Shown: positions 16,475 through 25,563, numbered from the stretch's first letter. The stretch is DNA of 64,000 nt from Candidatus Cloacimonadota bacterium (GCA_020532185.1 JAJBBH010000006.1:21258-85257), one strand, 5' to 3'. Program-made: numbers and translations. The notes: generated by a model not told the origin, from the sequence alone.

Positions 16475-16502
16475 AAAAAAAGGCTGTCATTACTGACAGC
16501 CT
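16475..16502 (-). terminator. intrinsic terminator of gdhA
   Basis: A perfect 9-bp stem (16481-16489 with 16494-16502: AGGCTGTCA and its complement) with a 4-base loop is followed, in the leftward direction, by a run of six or more T. It lies 22 bases past the gdhA stop and is a textbook Rho-independent terminator for that gene. Confidence 0.92.
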
Positions 16503-16524
16503 ATATTATTTGGTTTATAAATAA

Positions 16525-17862
16525 TTATACAACACCTAAATCACACATTGTTTCAGCTACTTTTACGAAGCCAGCAATGTTTGCACCTTTAACGTAGTTT
16601 ATACTACCGTCTTCTTGTCTTCCATACTCAACGCAAGTTTTATGGATATTAACCATAATTGAGAATAGTTTTTCGTTAACTTCATCAGCACCCCAGCTTA
16701 AGTGCATAGCGTTTTGAGTCATTTCAAGTCCTGATGTAGCAACGCCACCAGCATTTGCAGCTTTTCCAGGTCCAAAGATAATTTTTGCTTTTTGGAATTC
16801 GTGAACAGCTTCAGGTGTACAAGGCATATTAGCACCCTCTGTTAAGCACATAACGCCGTTTGCAATAAGTTTTTTCGCATCGTCAAGGTTGAGTTCATTT
16901 TGAGTTGCACATGGAATTGCAACGTCGACTTTAACTTCCCAAGGTTTTTGACCAGCATAGAATTTTGCACTTGGGAATTTATCTGAATAGTCTTGAGCTC
17001 TGTTTCTATTTGAATTACGCATTTCAAGCATATAATCTATTTTTTCACCAGCGATACCTTCTTCATCATAAATGTATCCGTCAGGTCCTGAAATAGTAAC
17101 AACTTTAGCACCTAATTCATTAGCTTTTTTAACAGCACCCCATGCAACTTGACCAAAGCCAGAAATTGCAACTGTTTTGCCTTTTAATGATGTACCAGCT
17201 TCTTTTAATTGCTCTTCGCAGAAATAGATAATACCAAAGCCTGTTGCTTCTGGTCTCATGATACTTCCACCCCAATTGAGGCCCTTACCTGTGATAACGC
17301 CAGTGTGTTCGTTTGTAAGTTTTTTATACATACCGAACATGTAACCAACTTCACGTCTGCCAACGCCAATGTCGCCAGCTGGAACGTCAGTGTCAGGTCC
17401 AAGATGACGGAATAATTCGAGCATGTAGCTTTGGCTAAAACGCATCATTTCGCCTTCTGATCTGCCTTGAGCGTCAAAATCTGCTCCACCTTTACCACCA
17501 CCCATTGGGAGAGAGGTCAAGCTGTTTTTAAAGATTTGTTCGAAACCTAAAAACTTTAAGATTGAAAGGTTTACTGATGGATGGAAACGAATTCCGCCTT
17601 TGTATGGTCCAATAGCTCCATTGTACTGAACACGATAACCGCGATTAACTCGAACGTTACCTTCATCATCAACCCATGGAACACGGAAAATAAATGTTCT
17701 GTCTGGTTCAACGATTCTTTCAAGAACGTTAGCTTTTACAAAGCGTGGATTTGAGATATAAGTATCCCATACTGTTTCTACAACTTCTTCTACTGCTTGT
17801 AAGAATTCTGGTTCTCCAGGATTTCTTGCTGCTACCTTGTCTAGAAATTCTTTCATTGTCAT
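16525..17862 (-). CDS. gdhA: NADP-type glutamate dehydrogenase
   Basis: A 445-residue hexameric-type glutamate dehydrogenase that interconverts 2-oxoglutarate plus ammonia and glutamate. Diagnostic segments are GPYKGGIRFHP, SLPMGGGKGGADFD with the catalytic Lys (about residue 124 from the chosen start), DTDVPAGDIGVG, the Rossmann motif GFGQVAWGAV and the C-terminal GPGKAANAGGVA(T)SGLEM. The start is the ATG at 17862, with GGAGGT 4 bases upstream; an apparent TTG start at 17874 would overlap that ribosome site. The gene uses more GC-ending codons than its neighbours, consistent with strong expression. In an amino-acid-fermenting anaerobe it could run in either direction. Confidence 0.95.
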   Translation of the reverse strand: MTMKEFLDKVAARNPGEPEFLQAVEEVVETVWDTYISNPRFVKANVLERIVEPDRTFIFRVPWVDDEGNVRVNRGYRVQYNGAIGPYKGGIRFHPSVNLSILKFLGFEQIFKNSLTSLPMGGGKGGADFDAQGRSEGEMMRFSQSYMLELFRHLGPDTDVPAGDIGVGRREVGYMFGMYKKLTNEHTGVITGKGLNWGGSIMRPEATGFGIIYFCEEQLKEAGTSLKGKTVAISGFGQVAWGAVKKANELGAKVVTISGPDGYIYDEEGIAGEKIDYMLEMRNSNRNRAQDYSDKFPSAKFYAGQKPWEVKVDVAIPCATQNELNLDDAKKLIANGVMCLTEGANMPCTPEAVHEFQKAKIIFGPGKAANAGGVATSGLEMTQNAMHLSWGADEVNEKLFSIMVNIHKTCVEYGRQEDGSINYVKGANIAGFVKVAETMCDLGVV

Positions 17863-17942
17863 TTTGACCTCCAAGATTTATTCTTTTGATTTAATGTTTA
17901 AAAATCGAGCTTTAATGTCAAGTAAAATTATAATGAAAAACA

Positions 17943-17969
17943 AGATTTATTAAATAATACAATAAATCT
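17943..17969. repeat. 9-bp inverted repeat upstream of gdhA
   Basis: AGATTTATT (17943-17951) and AATAAATCT (17961-17969) are perfect inverted copies separated by 9 bases, about 80 bases upstream of the gdhA start. The arrangement could be an operator for a dimeric regulator or simply a chance palindrome in AT-rich DNA. Confidence 0.35.
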
Positions 17970-18353
17970 GAGGATAACAGTATAAAGAATCGTTAGATAA
18001 AGTGTTGATATGGTTTTATATAATTTATTAATTGTATATGTTTTGAGAATCTTTGTTGTAAAAAAAATATAAGTCAAAGTGTTGTTTAATTGGAAAAACT
18101 AAATATTGCATATTTAAAGCTATTTGATATAAGTAGTATAAAGTGTTATTTTAGATTTAATAAATGATATATTCAATTTATATATACCCCTTTCAAATGA
18201 ATAATATTGAAAATTATTGGGGGTAAGTATTGCGGTAATCTTTACATTGCATGCAGCTTTTGTTTTACTTTGTTTAAAGCTTTAGTATGCAACAATTTTT
18301 GCCAGATAATTACGTAATAGCTCCTGATAAAACTTTTAAACTTTTTGGTTTTT

Positions 18354-18419
18354 AAGAAAACTAATGAATACAACTTATAAATTTTGCTTTGCCTGAATTT
18401 ATCGATGTATTCCATTAGT
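18354..18419 (-). terminator. probable terminator of the polysaccharide operon
   Basis: On the minus strand an outer stem (18406-18419 with 18360-18372, one bulged base) encloses an inner 7-bp stem (18396-18402 with 18377-18383), and the RNA continues as TTTTCTT. It lies 23 bases past the stop of the last minus-strand gene of the cluster. The stem is AT-rich, so strength is uncertain, but position and T-run fit. Confidence 0.55.
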
Positions 18420-18442
18420 ACTTCTGACGTTTTATCTAAATC

Positions 18443-18874
18443 TCATATTTTATCTTTTTTCAATTGTAAAAAAAAAGTAAAATCTCTAATATAGTCTTCT
18501 TCTAAATAGTTATTTGAAGCTAATACTAAACAAACTGCACTTCCTGAAAAATTTATTAGCTCTCTCCAAATACCTGGTACAATAATTAATCCTACATTTG
18601 GTCTATTGAGAGTGATCGTTTTTTTATTCCGAGAGTCATCTAACATCACATCAAAAGAGCCACTTATTGCGATTAGTAATTGATATAAAGTTTTATGTGC
18701 ATGTCCTCCTCGTTCTGCTCCTGAGGGAATATCATAAAGATAGTAAACTCTTTTAGCTGCAAATGGAATATCGATTTCATTTTCAATTACAGTAATATTA
18801 CCTGCTCTATTTTCAATTTTGTTTAAAGTAATCTTATTACAATCATAGATTGTTGATATTTTTAAATTCATCAT
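18443..18874 (-). CDS. FdtA/QdtA-like sugar 3,4-ketoisomerase (cupin)
   Basis: A 143-residue cupin of the WxcM-like/FdtA family, which shifts the keto group of dTDP-4-keto-6-deoxy-glucose from C4 to C3 on the way to dTDP-3-amino-3,6-dideoxyhexoses. It has the family stretch KRVYYLYDIPSGAERGGHAHK with both active-site histidines (H58, H60), LDD in the middle strand and VPGIWRELINFS before the last strand. The DegT aminotransferase at 20840-21931 and the acetyltransferase at 19261-19809 would supply the next two steps. It overlaps the upstream paralogue by 32 bases. RmlA and RmlB, which make the substrate, are not in the window. Confidence 0.82.
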   Translation of the reverse strand: MMNLKISTIYDCNKITLNKIENRAGNITVIENEIDIPFAAKRVYYLYDIPSGAERGGHAHKTLYQLLIAISGSFDVMLDDSRNKKTITLNRPNVGLIIVPGIWRELINFSGSAVCLVLASNNYLEEDYIRDFTFFLQLKKDKI

Positions 18875-19250
18875 AATTCCTTATGTAATCGTTTGCATTA
18901 TAATAATCTGACGCTAAAACCAAGCACACAGCATTAGTTGAAAAATTCTCTAAGTTTTTCCAAATCATCTTTGGTACATAGATTCCGTAATAGGAACGAT
19001 TTAATGAAAATACTTTTCTTTCATCTCCATCATCTAAAACTAAGTCAAAACTTCCAGATAAAGCTATAATAAATTCATTGAGAGTCCTATAAGCATGTCC
19101 TCCTCGTATCTGTCCTCCTGGGACATCATAAATTAAGTACGATCTTTTAATGTCGAATGGTATATGATTGTTACTCTCAACAAAAGACAGGTTACCTCTA
19201 TCATCTTCAATTTTTGGTAACTGTATTTTTTGTATGTCACTTAATTTCAT
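18843..19250 (-). CDS. second FdtA-like cupin with altered active site
   Basis: A 135-residue paralogue of the following gene, matching it over the whole length (KRSYLIYDVPGGQIRGGHAYRTLNE, SGSFDLVLDDG, YVPKMIWKNLENFS, VCLVLASDYY). The active-site HAH reads HAY here (H52, Y54), so one catalytic histidine is replaced by tyrosine. Either it catalyses a different keto-sugar reaction, pairs with the intact copy, or is inactive. Tandem FdtA-like genes occur in surface-glycan clusters, so duplication and divergence is the simplest history. It starts 10 bases after the upstream acetyltransferase stop. Confidence 0.8.
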   Translation of the reverse strand: MKLSDIQKIQLPKIEDDRGNLSFVESNNHIPFDIKRSYLIYDVPGGQIRGGHAYRTLNEFIIALSGSFDLVLDDGDERKVFSLNRSYYGIYVPKMIWKNLENFSTNAVCLVLASDYYNANDYIRNYDEFKNINNL

Positions 19251-19260
19251 AGTTATTCCT

Positions 19261-19809
19261 TTATGTTTTTTTTATATAGTCTTTTTTTAAAAGACTATAA
19301 ATATTTACGTTAGTATATCCATTTAATAAAAGCTCATCATCTTTTAAAGTTGCTTCTAATATAAAACCACATTTTTCAGCAACTCTGATTGAAGCTATGT
19401 TGTTAACGCTTGTTTTAATAATTATTTTGTTATTATTGTATTTTTCGAAGGCTATCTCAATTAGTTTTGTTACACATGCTGATGCAATACCTTTTTGTGC
19501 ATAATCCCTATCAATCCAATACATAATTTCAGATTTATTGTTTATTGTGTCGATATTTTTTAGTCCTGCTACTCCAATCATATCTTTTCCCCATAATATT
19601 GCTGTCCTGAACCCTTTTTGATTGACATATTCACTTTCAAAAATTTCAATAACTTTTTTTGCTTTATATAAAGATTTTGTTTCTAATATTCTTGGCATAA
19701 ATTCAGTTAAATACGTTTTATTCTTTTTTATCAATTTAAAAAATTCTTCAGCATCTTTTTGTTCAAATAATCTTAATATGAGATTATTTGAGATAGTTAT
19801 GAAATTCAT
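19261..19809 (-). CDS. GNAT-family N-acetyltransferase (RimJ/RimL type)
   Basis: A 182-residue acetyltransferase with the RimJ/RimL layout: NLILRLFEQKDAEEFFKLI at the start, WIDRDYAQKGIASACVTKLIEIAF as the acetyl-CoA-binding Q/RxxGxA segment, and SIRVAEKCGFILEATLKDDELLLNGYTNVNIYSLL at the end. Many members acetylate ribosomal proteins, but this one sits between a FemAB-like gene and two FdtA-like isomerases. There it could acetylate the amino group of a dTDP-3-amino-3,6-dideoxyhexose, the job of FdtC. Context, not sequence, supports that guess. Confidence 0.75.
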   Translation of the reverse strand: MNFITISNNLILRLFEQKDAEEFFKLIKKNKTYLTEFMPRILETKSLYKAKKVIEIFESEYVNQKGFRTAILWGKDMIGVAGLKNIDTINNKSEIMYWIDRDYAQKGIASACVTKLIEIAFEKYNNNKIIIKTSVNNIASIRVAEKCGFILEATLKDDELLLNGYTNVNIYSLLKKDYIKKT

Positions 19810-19820
19810 TTTTTCTCCAC

Positions 19821-20816
19821 TTATAAATATTTTGTAAATACTGGCATTAATATTCTGCCTCCGCCAAAACTGTTTTTAAAATCCATTAAGCCTTCATTTA
19901 TAAAGTTTCCATTATCTTCAGTTGATGAACCGAAACTAAAGTATTTTGATTTTTCATTTACTGCAAGCTGTAATATTTTATGAATAAGATAAATATTTGG
20001 ACTTCGAGAAACGAGCTCATAGTTTACATCTAAGTATTGAGAGTGCATTATATTCTTAAACCTATATATAAGTGCAAATGCAGCATATTTGCTTTCTAAA
20101 TAAATACTATAAGGCAATATTGATTCGGGGAATTTATCTATAAGTTCGTTTATTTCTGACAATGAGTGAGTAGATGAAACATTGTATTTGTATTGAAGGT
20201 TTTTGATTAAGTGTGTCCAAATTTGTTCGCTTACTTTTTTATCCTTTACTATTTTAAATTTATATTTTCTTTGAAAGCTTCGAACAGATGCTCTTCTACT
20301 TGTGTTATATGTAGCCATTAAGTCTGCTTCAGTGCTCCTTTTTGCTAAATCAATAACATTAGATATAGCATTAAAACCTGCTTTAAAGCCATGCTTTAAA
20401 AGTAAGTAAGCGATTTCCTCGGATGGTTGTGTTGTATAAATTGTAGGTTGTGTTTTTAATATAATGGTTTTATATCGATTTTTATAATAAGATAAAATAT
20501 GTTGTAAAAGAACATCTATTTCTCTAATAGATTGATTAATCATAAAAATTGGGCCAGCAAAAGTAGTGCCAGGATGAGATATTATTGTTTCTTTATCATT
20601 TGGCCTAGCAGCTGCCATAAATACCGTTTTTATTTTTTTAGTATGAACATCATTTATTACAATAGAATCATCAATAAATCTATCTTGTGGATGATAAGCC
20701 AAGTAGTTAGTTGTGTTGATAAATTCACCATTACTGAGTGTGTGAAGAATAAATTCGTCTACTTGTTTACGATCGATGTCATTTAATTCACTAATTCTAA
20801 ATATTTTTAAATTCAA
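19821..20816 (-). CDS. FemAB-like GNAT acyltransferase
   Basis: A 331-residue protein with the split-GNAT features of FemAB-like transferases: STEADLMATYNTSRRASVRSFQRKYKFKIV in the middle (the RR/R pattern after a Y), then YSIYLESKYAAFALIYRF, and a C-terminal KSKYFSFGSSTEDNGNFINEGLMDFKNSFGGG with the family's lysine-plus-FGGG ending. Enzymes of this type add amino acids or acyl groups to sugars or lipid-linked precursors. Its place directly after the DegT aminotransferase suggests it modifies the amino sugar or the glycan that carries it. No signal peptide or membrane helix is seen. Confidence 0.7.
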   Translation of the reverse strand: MNLKIFRISELNDIDRKQVDEFILHTLSNGEFINTTNYLAYHPQDRFIDDSIVINDVHTKKIKTVFMAAARPNDKETIISHPGTTFAGPIFMINQSIREIDVLLQHILSYYKNRYKTIILKTQPTIYTTQPSEEIAYLLLKHGFKAGFNAISNVIDLAKRSTEADLMATYNTSRRASVRSFQRKYKFKIVKDKKVSEQIWTHLIKNLQYKYNVSSTHSLSEINELIDKFPESILPYSIYLESKYAAFALIYRFKNIMHSQYLDVNYELVSRSPNIYLIHKILQLAVNEKSKYFSFGSSTEDNGNFINEGLMDFKNSFGGGRILMPVFTKYL

Positions 20817-20839
20817 AGTCCCTCCTTATATAGGTTGCT

Positions 20840-21931
20840 TTAATATTTATTTATTATCCAAATAATATAATCAATCTCACTATCTAATAACCCTTCAAAT
20901 AGAGGTAAGCTAATAATAGTATCACAATATTCTTCTGTGATTGGGAAGTCTCCTTTTTTAAAACCTAAATGACTATAAGCTAATGAAAGGTGTGGAGGTA
21001 AGGGGTAATGAATTTGGGTACAGATTCCATTTTTTGCTAAATACTCTTGAAGTTGGTTTCTCTGCTTTGTTTTTATTACAAATAAGTGCCATACATGATC
21101 TGAGCCAGCTCTAATTCGAGGCAATGCTATCTTGCTATTTTTAATTTCATTTAAATATCTTTGTGCGATATGTTCTCGTTCTTTTCTTAGTTCATCATAA
21201 TGTTTTAATTTTACAGATAACAACGCAGCTTGTATTTCGTCAAGTCTGGAATTTGTTCCCAGTAATTCGTTTTGATATTTAACTTTACTTCCATAATTCC
21301 GCAGCATTTTTATTTTTTCATAATGTTGTGGGTTGTTGGTGATTATGGCACCACTGTCTCCAAATGCACCGATATTCTTAGTTGGATAAAAACTAAAACA
21401 GCCAATATCTCCCCAAACACCAGTTGTTTTACTTTTAAACATTGCACCATGACTTTGAGCACAGTCTTCTATAAGGTATAAATTGTGTTTGCAGGCCAAT
21501 GCTTTGATTTTTTTAATATTAGCAGATTGTCCATATAAATGAACTGCAAGTATTGCTTTTGTTTTATTATTAAGTTTATTTTCAATTGAATCAACATCAA
21601 TATTATGATACTCGTCTGGTTCGACAAAAATTGGTTTAGCACCATTGTTTGTTATACCTAAAATAGATGCGATATATGTATTTGCTGGTACAATTACTTC
21701 ATCTCCAACACCTATATCTAATGCTTTAAAAGCCAGAGTTAAAGCATCCAAACCAGAATTTAAACCAACACAGTACTTGGCACCACAAAAAGAAGCAAAC
21801 TCTTTTTCAAATTCTGCAAGTTTGTTACCCAGTATGTATATACCAGATTCAAGTGTAGATATTGCAGCTTGATCATATTCTGTTTTATACTTACGGTAAC
21901 CTCTATCTAATTGATTGAATTTAATATTCAT
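20840..21931 (-). CDS. DegT/DnrJ/EryC1 sugar aminotransferase (FdtB/QdtB-like)
   Basis: A PLP-dependent enzyme of 363 residues that transaminates a keto sugar nucleotide, usually with glutamate. The signature is complete: LNSGLDALTLAFKAL (58-71), GDEVIVPANTYIAS, EDCAQSHGA with D156 and Q159, and the Schiff-base K185 in FSFYPTKNIGAFGDSGA. DegT enzymes next to FdtA-like ketoisomerases make dTDP-3-amino-3,6-dideoxy-galactose or -glucose, so FdtB or QdtB is the likely role. Stereochemistry cannot be read. It lies 4 bases downstream of a glycosyltransferase gene. Confidence 0.9.
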   Translation of the reverse strand: MNIKFNQLDRGYRKYKTEYDQAAISTLESGIYILGNKLAEFEKEFASFCGAKYCVGLNSGLDALTLAFKALDIGVGDEVIVPANTYIASILGITNNGAKPIFVEPDEYHNIDVDSIENKLNNKTKAILAVHLYGQSANIKKIKALACKHNLYLIEDCAQSHGAMFKSKTTGVWGDIGCFSFYPTKNIGAFGDSGAIITNNPQHYEKIKMLRNYGSKVKYQNELLGTNSRLDEIQAALLSVKLKHYDELRKEREHIAQRYLNEIKNSKIALPRIRAGSDHVWHLFVIKTKQRNQLQEYLAKNGICTQIHYPLPPHLSLAYSHLGFKKGDFPITEEYCDTIISLPLFEGLLDSEIDYIIWIINKY

Positions 21932-21935
21932 TAAT

Positions 21936-23501
21936 TTATCGCACCTTTCTTTTAAAATACAACCTTAATAGCGATGATAGAAAAAATTTCGGTCTTACTA
22001 TTACGTATAATGTTATTGTTATAAAAAAATCTGTTTTATTTTTTACAGACAAACTTAACCAATGCTTTTTGATTATATTATAGTAATCGGTGAAAGCGTC
22101 ATTTTGGTTTATTCTTATTGAGTTTACTTCATAGTCATCAAAAAAGTATTGTGTTTTATTTGTACTAATTGAGTGTATCTTGGGGAGTTTAATGGCTTTT
22201 CTATAAGCTTCATTTAAAAATATTATCCAGCCATCTTCTAAATGGTATTTTGATATGCTTGAATAACACTGTTCCGAATAGGCTAAATATTCTTTTTTAT
22301 TGCTGATTAAATGTGCAATTCTTTCTTCTAATTCATGAAAACTACTAAACTTAAATTTTATATTATTTAATGCGATGTCATCAATACTATATGGATCATT
22401 ATTATTGTTTATGCTAAATATTGGAACTCTGTATTTTGCTGCATCAAGAAGTGATGTCAATGAACTTATAGGATAAGAATCTACATAAAAGTCGGATGCT
22501 ATGTAATATAGGCAAATATTATTTTTCCCCCCTATTGCATTCACTTTATAATTAGAATTTATATATAAGTCTTGCCAGAACTTAGTTGATTTATCAGGAC
22601 CTACAACTATGATTTTTATGTTATCATATCTATTTGATAATGAGAGAAATAATTCATTAATTCCTCTTCCTTCTATTGGTATGTATTTATGCGTAGAAGC
22701 AACAGAAAAAACAATAATGTCATCTTGATTTATTTTTAATATTTGTCTTGCTTCATGTTTTTTAATAGTTTCTTTTTTTTGTAATGGTATCGGAAGTATG
22801 TACTGGTTTGTTTCAGGTATGTTTCTTTTTTGTTTAGATAGGGTTTTACCAGTTTCCCTGATTTCTAATATGAGATTTGTTATGTTTCTACCTACCCAAA
22901 AGCTATGATCTGCATGATTTAAAAGCATAATAGGTCTTTTAAACTTTGATAAGGCAATAGAAGGAATTACGTCATAATGGTGAATATGTAAGACAATTGC
23001 ATCATAGTTTGTGGCTATATTATAAAGCATTTTTGCTCTAGATAAAATATCTTTTTTATCATTTTTTAAAAAATATAACTTTGCACCAAGTTTGTTGAAA
23101 AAATAAATAAGTTCTTTCGATGTGCAATTTTGAGTTTGGTTTGTTATTACCAAATCATTTTTTAAAATGTTGCTATAGCTAAACCAATTTTGAAGTATCC
23201 TATTGTGCCCACCTATTGTGTTAATTTCAGTTGCAATATGCAAAACATTTCTAATACGATCTGAAGGAGGCAAGTCTCTACAGGTGACATGAGATAATGA
23301 TATTTCTTGTAATGCATTTTCAATTTCATGAGAGTAATACAACCCAAAATTGTTTTTATGAGCAAGGTGGCATGTTATTTGGAAAAAAACAGCAGCTTGC
23401 TCATCATTTTTATCTAAATACGAAAAAGCTTTTTTTTGCGTTTTATCAAACAGTTTTATTCTTTTTTCATACTCTTTTTGAACTCTTTTACCTTTATACA
23501 T
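21936..23501 (-). CDS. glycosyltransferase-like protein (GT-B fold)
   Basis: A 521-residue protein. The middle begins the GT domain with VLHIATEINTIGGHNRILQNWF, a pattern of GT4 donor/acceptor domains, followed by VFSVASTHKYIPIEGRGINELFLSL and IKIIVVGPDKSTKFW, the start of the C-terminal nucleotide-binding half. The usual donor loop is weak: SYPISSLTSLLDAAKYRVPIFSI. The first 80 residues are charged, helical and not recognised. A basic, hydrophobic C-terminus (YVIVRPKFFLSSLLRLYFKRK) could lie on the membrane. It is most likely one of the sugar-adding steps of the cluster; the exact family is not certain. Confidence 0.65.
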   Translation of the reverse strand: MYKGKRVQKEYEKRIKLFDKTQKKAFSYLDKNDEQAAVFFQITCHLAHKNNFGLYYSHEIENALQEISLSHVTCRDLPPSDRIRNVLHIATEINTIGGHNRILQNWFSYSNILKNDLVITNQTQNCTSKELIYFFNKLGAKLYFLKNDKKDILSRAKMLYNIATNYDAIVLHIHHYDVIPSIALSKFKRPIMLLNHADHSFWVGRNITNLILEIRETGKTLSKQKRNIPETNQYILPIPLQKKETIKKHEARQILKINQDDIIVFSVASTHKYIPIEGRGINELFLSLSNRYDNIKIIVVGPDKSTKFWQDLYINSNYKVNAIGGKNNICLYYIASDFYVDSYPISSLTSLLDAAKYRVPIFSINNNNDPYSIDDIALNNIKFKFSSFHELEERIAHLISNKKEYLAYSEQCYSSISKYHLEDGWIIFLNEAYRKAIKLPKIHSISTNKTQYFFDDYEVNSIRINQNDAFTDYYNIIKKHWLSLSVKNKTDFFITITLYVIVRPKFFLSSLLRLYFKRKVR

Positions 23502-23531
23502 AGAATACCTTCTAATTTCAATTATTAAAAA

Positions 23532-24416
23532 TCATTTAACATAAGTTCGCAATATAAACCTTTTATAAAACTCAGCTTCAAACCAAAATCTAAAGTACCA
23601 GATGATTAAAAAGATGATATTGACTTTTCTGTAGTTCCTGTAATAATACAATTTTGCTTTTCTCCCCATTTTGAGAATATTTCGCTCTTTATAGAATTTA
23701 CTTGTGGTTAGTCGGTGTTTGTGGATAACATGTATATTTGTGAGGTATTTTAGTTTTTTATTTGCTTGATAAATCTTTTCACCAAGAATATATTCTTCTC
23801 CATACATAAAAAGTGCTTCATCAAAATACCCGATTTTCTTAAAAAAAATAGAGTTTATCAAAAAGCAGCATCCTGAACCCATTAATATCTTGTCTTCAAA
23901 ACCTTCAGACTTTTTTCGTGATTTTACAGCATTATTAAGTGGGATCAAAATAAAATCAAAAGTATCATAGAAAATATTGCGCCTATTAAATAATATAGGC
24001 TTTTCAGGCATATTGTTAGAGTCTAATATCAAAGGGCATGATACAACGTATTCGTTGTTGTTTTCTAGTGGTACTACAAGGTTTTTTAACAGGTTTTTAT
24101 TTGGGAATTCTAGATCATTGTTCATTATTGCTGTGTACTTTGCTCCAACTTCATATGCTTTTTTAGCTCCGATGTTATTGCCGTAAGAATACCCTCCATT
24201 TTTATCTGATTCGATTAAATAAATATCAAATAGATACTCGTTTGAATTAGTAAACTTTAGAAGTTCATGATAAGAATTGTTGGGAGACTTATTATCAACT
24301 ATAACAACAAAAAAATTGTCATAATCTAGATCAGTTAATGAGTTTACAAGGTTGACGGTAAGTTGATAGGTAACATAGTTTAAAATAACTATACCTATTT
24401 TAGGGTATTTTTTCAT
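23532..24416 (-). CDS. glycosyltransferase family 2 protein
   Basis: A 294-residue GT-A enzyme of the rhamnosyltransferase-like group. It shows IGIVILNYVTYQLTVNLVNSL at the N-terminus, VDNKSPNNS for nucleotide contact, SDKNGGYSYGNNIGAKKA, the metal site MNNDLEFP, and the acceptor loop GSGCCFLINSIFFKKIGYFDEALFMYGEE. The C-terminus is aromatic and basic and may contact the membrane. It is one of the chain-building transferases in the minus-strand operon. The sugar cannot be specified. Confidence 0.88.
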   Translation of the reverse strand: MKKYPKIGIVILNYVTYQLTVNLVNSLTDLDYDNFFVVIVDNKSPNNSYHELLKFTNSNEYLFDIYLIESDKNGGYSYGNNIGAKKAYEVGAKYTAIMNNDLEFPNKNLLKNLVVPLENNNEYVVSCPLILDSNNMPEKPILFNRRNIFYDTFDFILIPLNNAVKSRKKSEGFEDKILMGSGCCFLINSIFFKKIGYFDEALFMYGEEYILGEKIYQANKKLKYLTNIHVIHKHRLTTSKFYKERNILKMGRKAKLYYYRNYRKVNIIFLIIWYFRFWFEAEFYKRFILRTYVK

Positions 24417-24450
24417 TTTTAAGTCTCCTGGTTAAAAAGGTAATTGACAA

Positions 24451-25563
24451 TCATAATGAAGTGTAAAACGCTTTATATTTCTCTGCAATAATTTGCCAAT
24501 CGAATACTGCTAAACTATCACTACAGTTTTTGGAAATTACACTATAATTATTTATTATATCTTTTATTCTTATGGCAATTTCATTATAGTTTAAAGCTTG
24601 CACTGAATATCCAACGAATCCATTTTCAAATAGCCCATCAAAGCCTTGTCCTTTTGAATATATAATAGGCAAGCCTTGGCTCATAGCTTCTGGATAAACC
24701 AAACCAAAGGATTCTTTGATTGAAGGTACGACGCAGATGTCATTTTGTCTGTATATTTTTAGTAGTTCTTCTTTTGGTTGTGTCTTTATGTGTTTAAAAT
24801 TTACATACTTGCTTATCTTAGTTAAAATATTATAATTAACTACATTTCCGACAGCTGTATAATTGACTTTCAATCCTTGTTGCTGAAGTATGTCAATTGC
24901 TTTTGCGGTACTAAGTAGGTTTTTATTATTATTGATGTTGCCTACATGAAGAATGTTGATATGTTGATTGTCTTGTAGTTTTTTACCTGTACAAGAGTTA
25001 TTATGCCAAAATTGATCAATTCCACTTGGAAGAACAATAGATTTTTTTAAGATTGCTTCTTTTTGAGTTTTAGGCACAAACTTTTTTATTAAAAAATCTT
25101 TATATGCATTAGATAAAAAGACAATTCCATCAGCTTTTTCAAGGATTTTTATACCAGTTTTACGTAAATGGAACATCCATTTAATAATAAAATTAATGTC
25201 ATAGTTTCTAACTGTAACAACATATGGGATATTGTATATCTCTTTTAATTTGAAGGCAGTATAACCATTATCAAATAGAAAATGTGCATGAAGAAAATTG
25301 TAATCGTTTATATTAAATTTTTCTTGTATATCATCAAAAATCAATTTATGTTTACGAGTAAAAATTAATCTATCAAAATTGCCAAAACATTGTGATGATA
25401 GAACTCTATTGTTATTATAAACATTTGGTCCCAAGACGATTGGCAAATCGCTTCTCAATGGCACATACGTAAAAACATCTAGCCCTGTGTTTAAAAGAGA
25501 GCTTTGTAAGCCTGTATGTACAGCTGAAGAAAAGAAGCCCGAATTAATGTTTAAGATTTTCAT
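24451..25563 (-). CDS. glycosyltransferase family 4 protein
   Basis: A 370-residue GT-B enzyme. Acceptor-side features are MKILNINSGFFSSAVHTGLQ and NFLHAHFLFDNGYTAFKL with the HAH pattern. The donor side has INILHVGNINNNKNLLSTAKAI, the shuttle DICVVPSIKESFGLVYPEAMSQGLPIIYS with the conserved E-x7-E (ESFGLVYPE) and a final WQIIAEKYKAFY helix. The retained E-x7-E indicates an active retaining transferase. It probably extends the same glycan as its neighbours. Confidence 0.88.
   Translation of the reverse strand: MKILNINSGFFSSAVHTGLQSSLLNTGLDVFTYVPLRSDLPIVLGPNVYNNNRVLSSQCFGNFDRLIFTRKHKLIFDDIQEKFNINDYNFLHAHFLFDNGYTAFKLKEIYNIPYVVTVRNYDINFIIKWMFHLRKTGIKILEKADGIVFLSNAYKDFLIKKFVPKTQKEAILKKSIVLPSGIDQFWHNNSCTGKKLQDNQHINILHVGNINNNKNLLSTAKAIDILQQQGLKVNYTAVGNVVNYNILTKISKYVNFKHIKTQPKEELLKIYRQNDICVVPSIKESFGLVYPEAMSQGLPIIYSKGQGFDGLFENGFVGYSVQALNYNEIAIRIKDIINNYSVISKNCSDSLAVFDWQIIAEKYKAFYTSL

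Larger units (their letters stand above)
17863..18442. other. long intergenic region between gdhA and the polysaccharide operon
   Basis: About 580 bases with no credible coding frame. It holds the gdhA leader with the GGAGGT site, an inverted repeat at 17943-17969, a possible TTGACA on the minus strand (17916-17921) without a convincing -10, and a weak hairpin (CCCC 18187-18190, AATAAT 18200-18205 / ATTATT 18213-18218, GGGGG 18219-18223). The hairpin terminator of the polysaccharide genes is at 18354-18419. I see no RNA gene or mobile-element end. Confidence 0.6.

Noticed and set aside
18289..18304. Sigma-54-like TGGCAAAAATTGTTGC on the minus strand upstream of gdhA
   Set aside because: The GG and GC are 11 bases apart instead of 10, and sigma-54 promoters tolerate spacing changes very poorly. 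gdhA is also far (over 400 bases) downstream.
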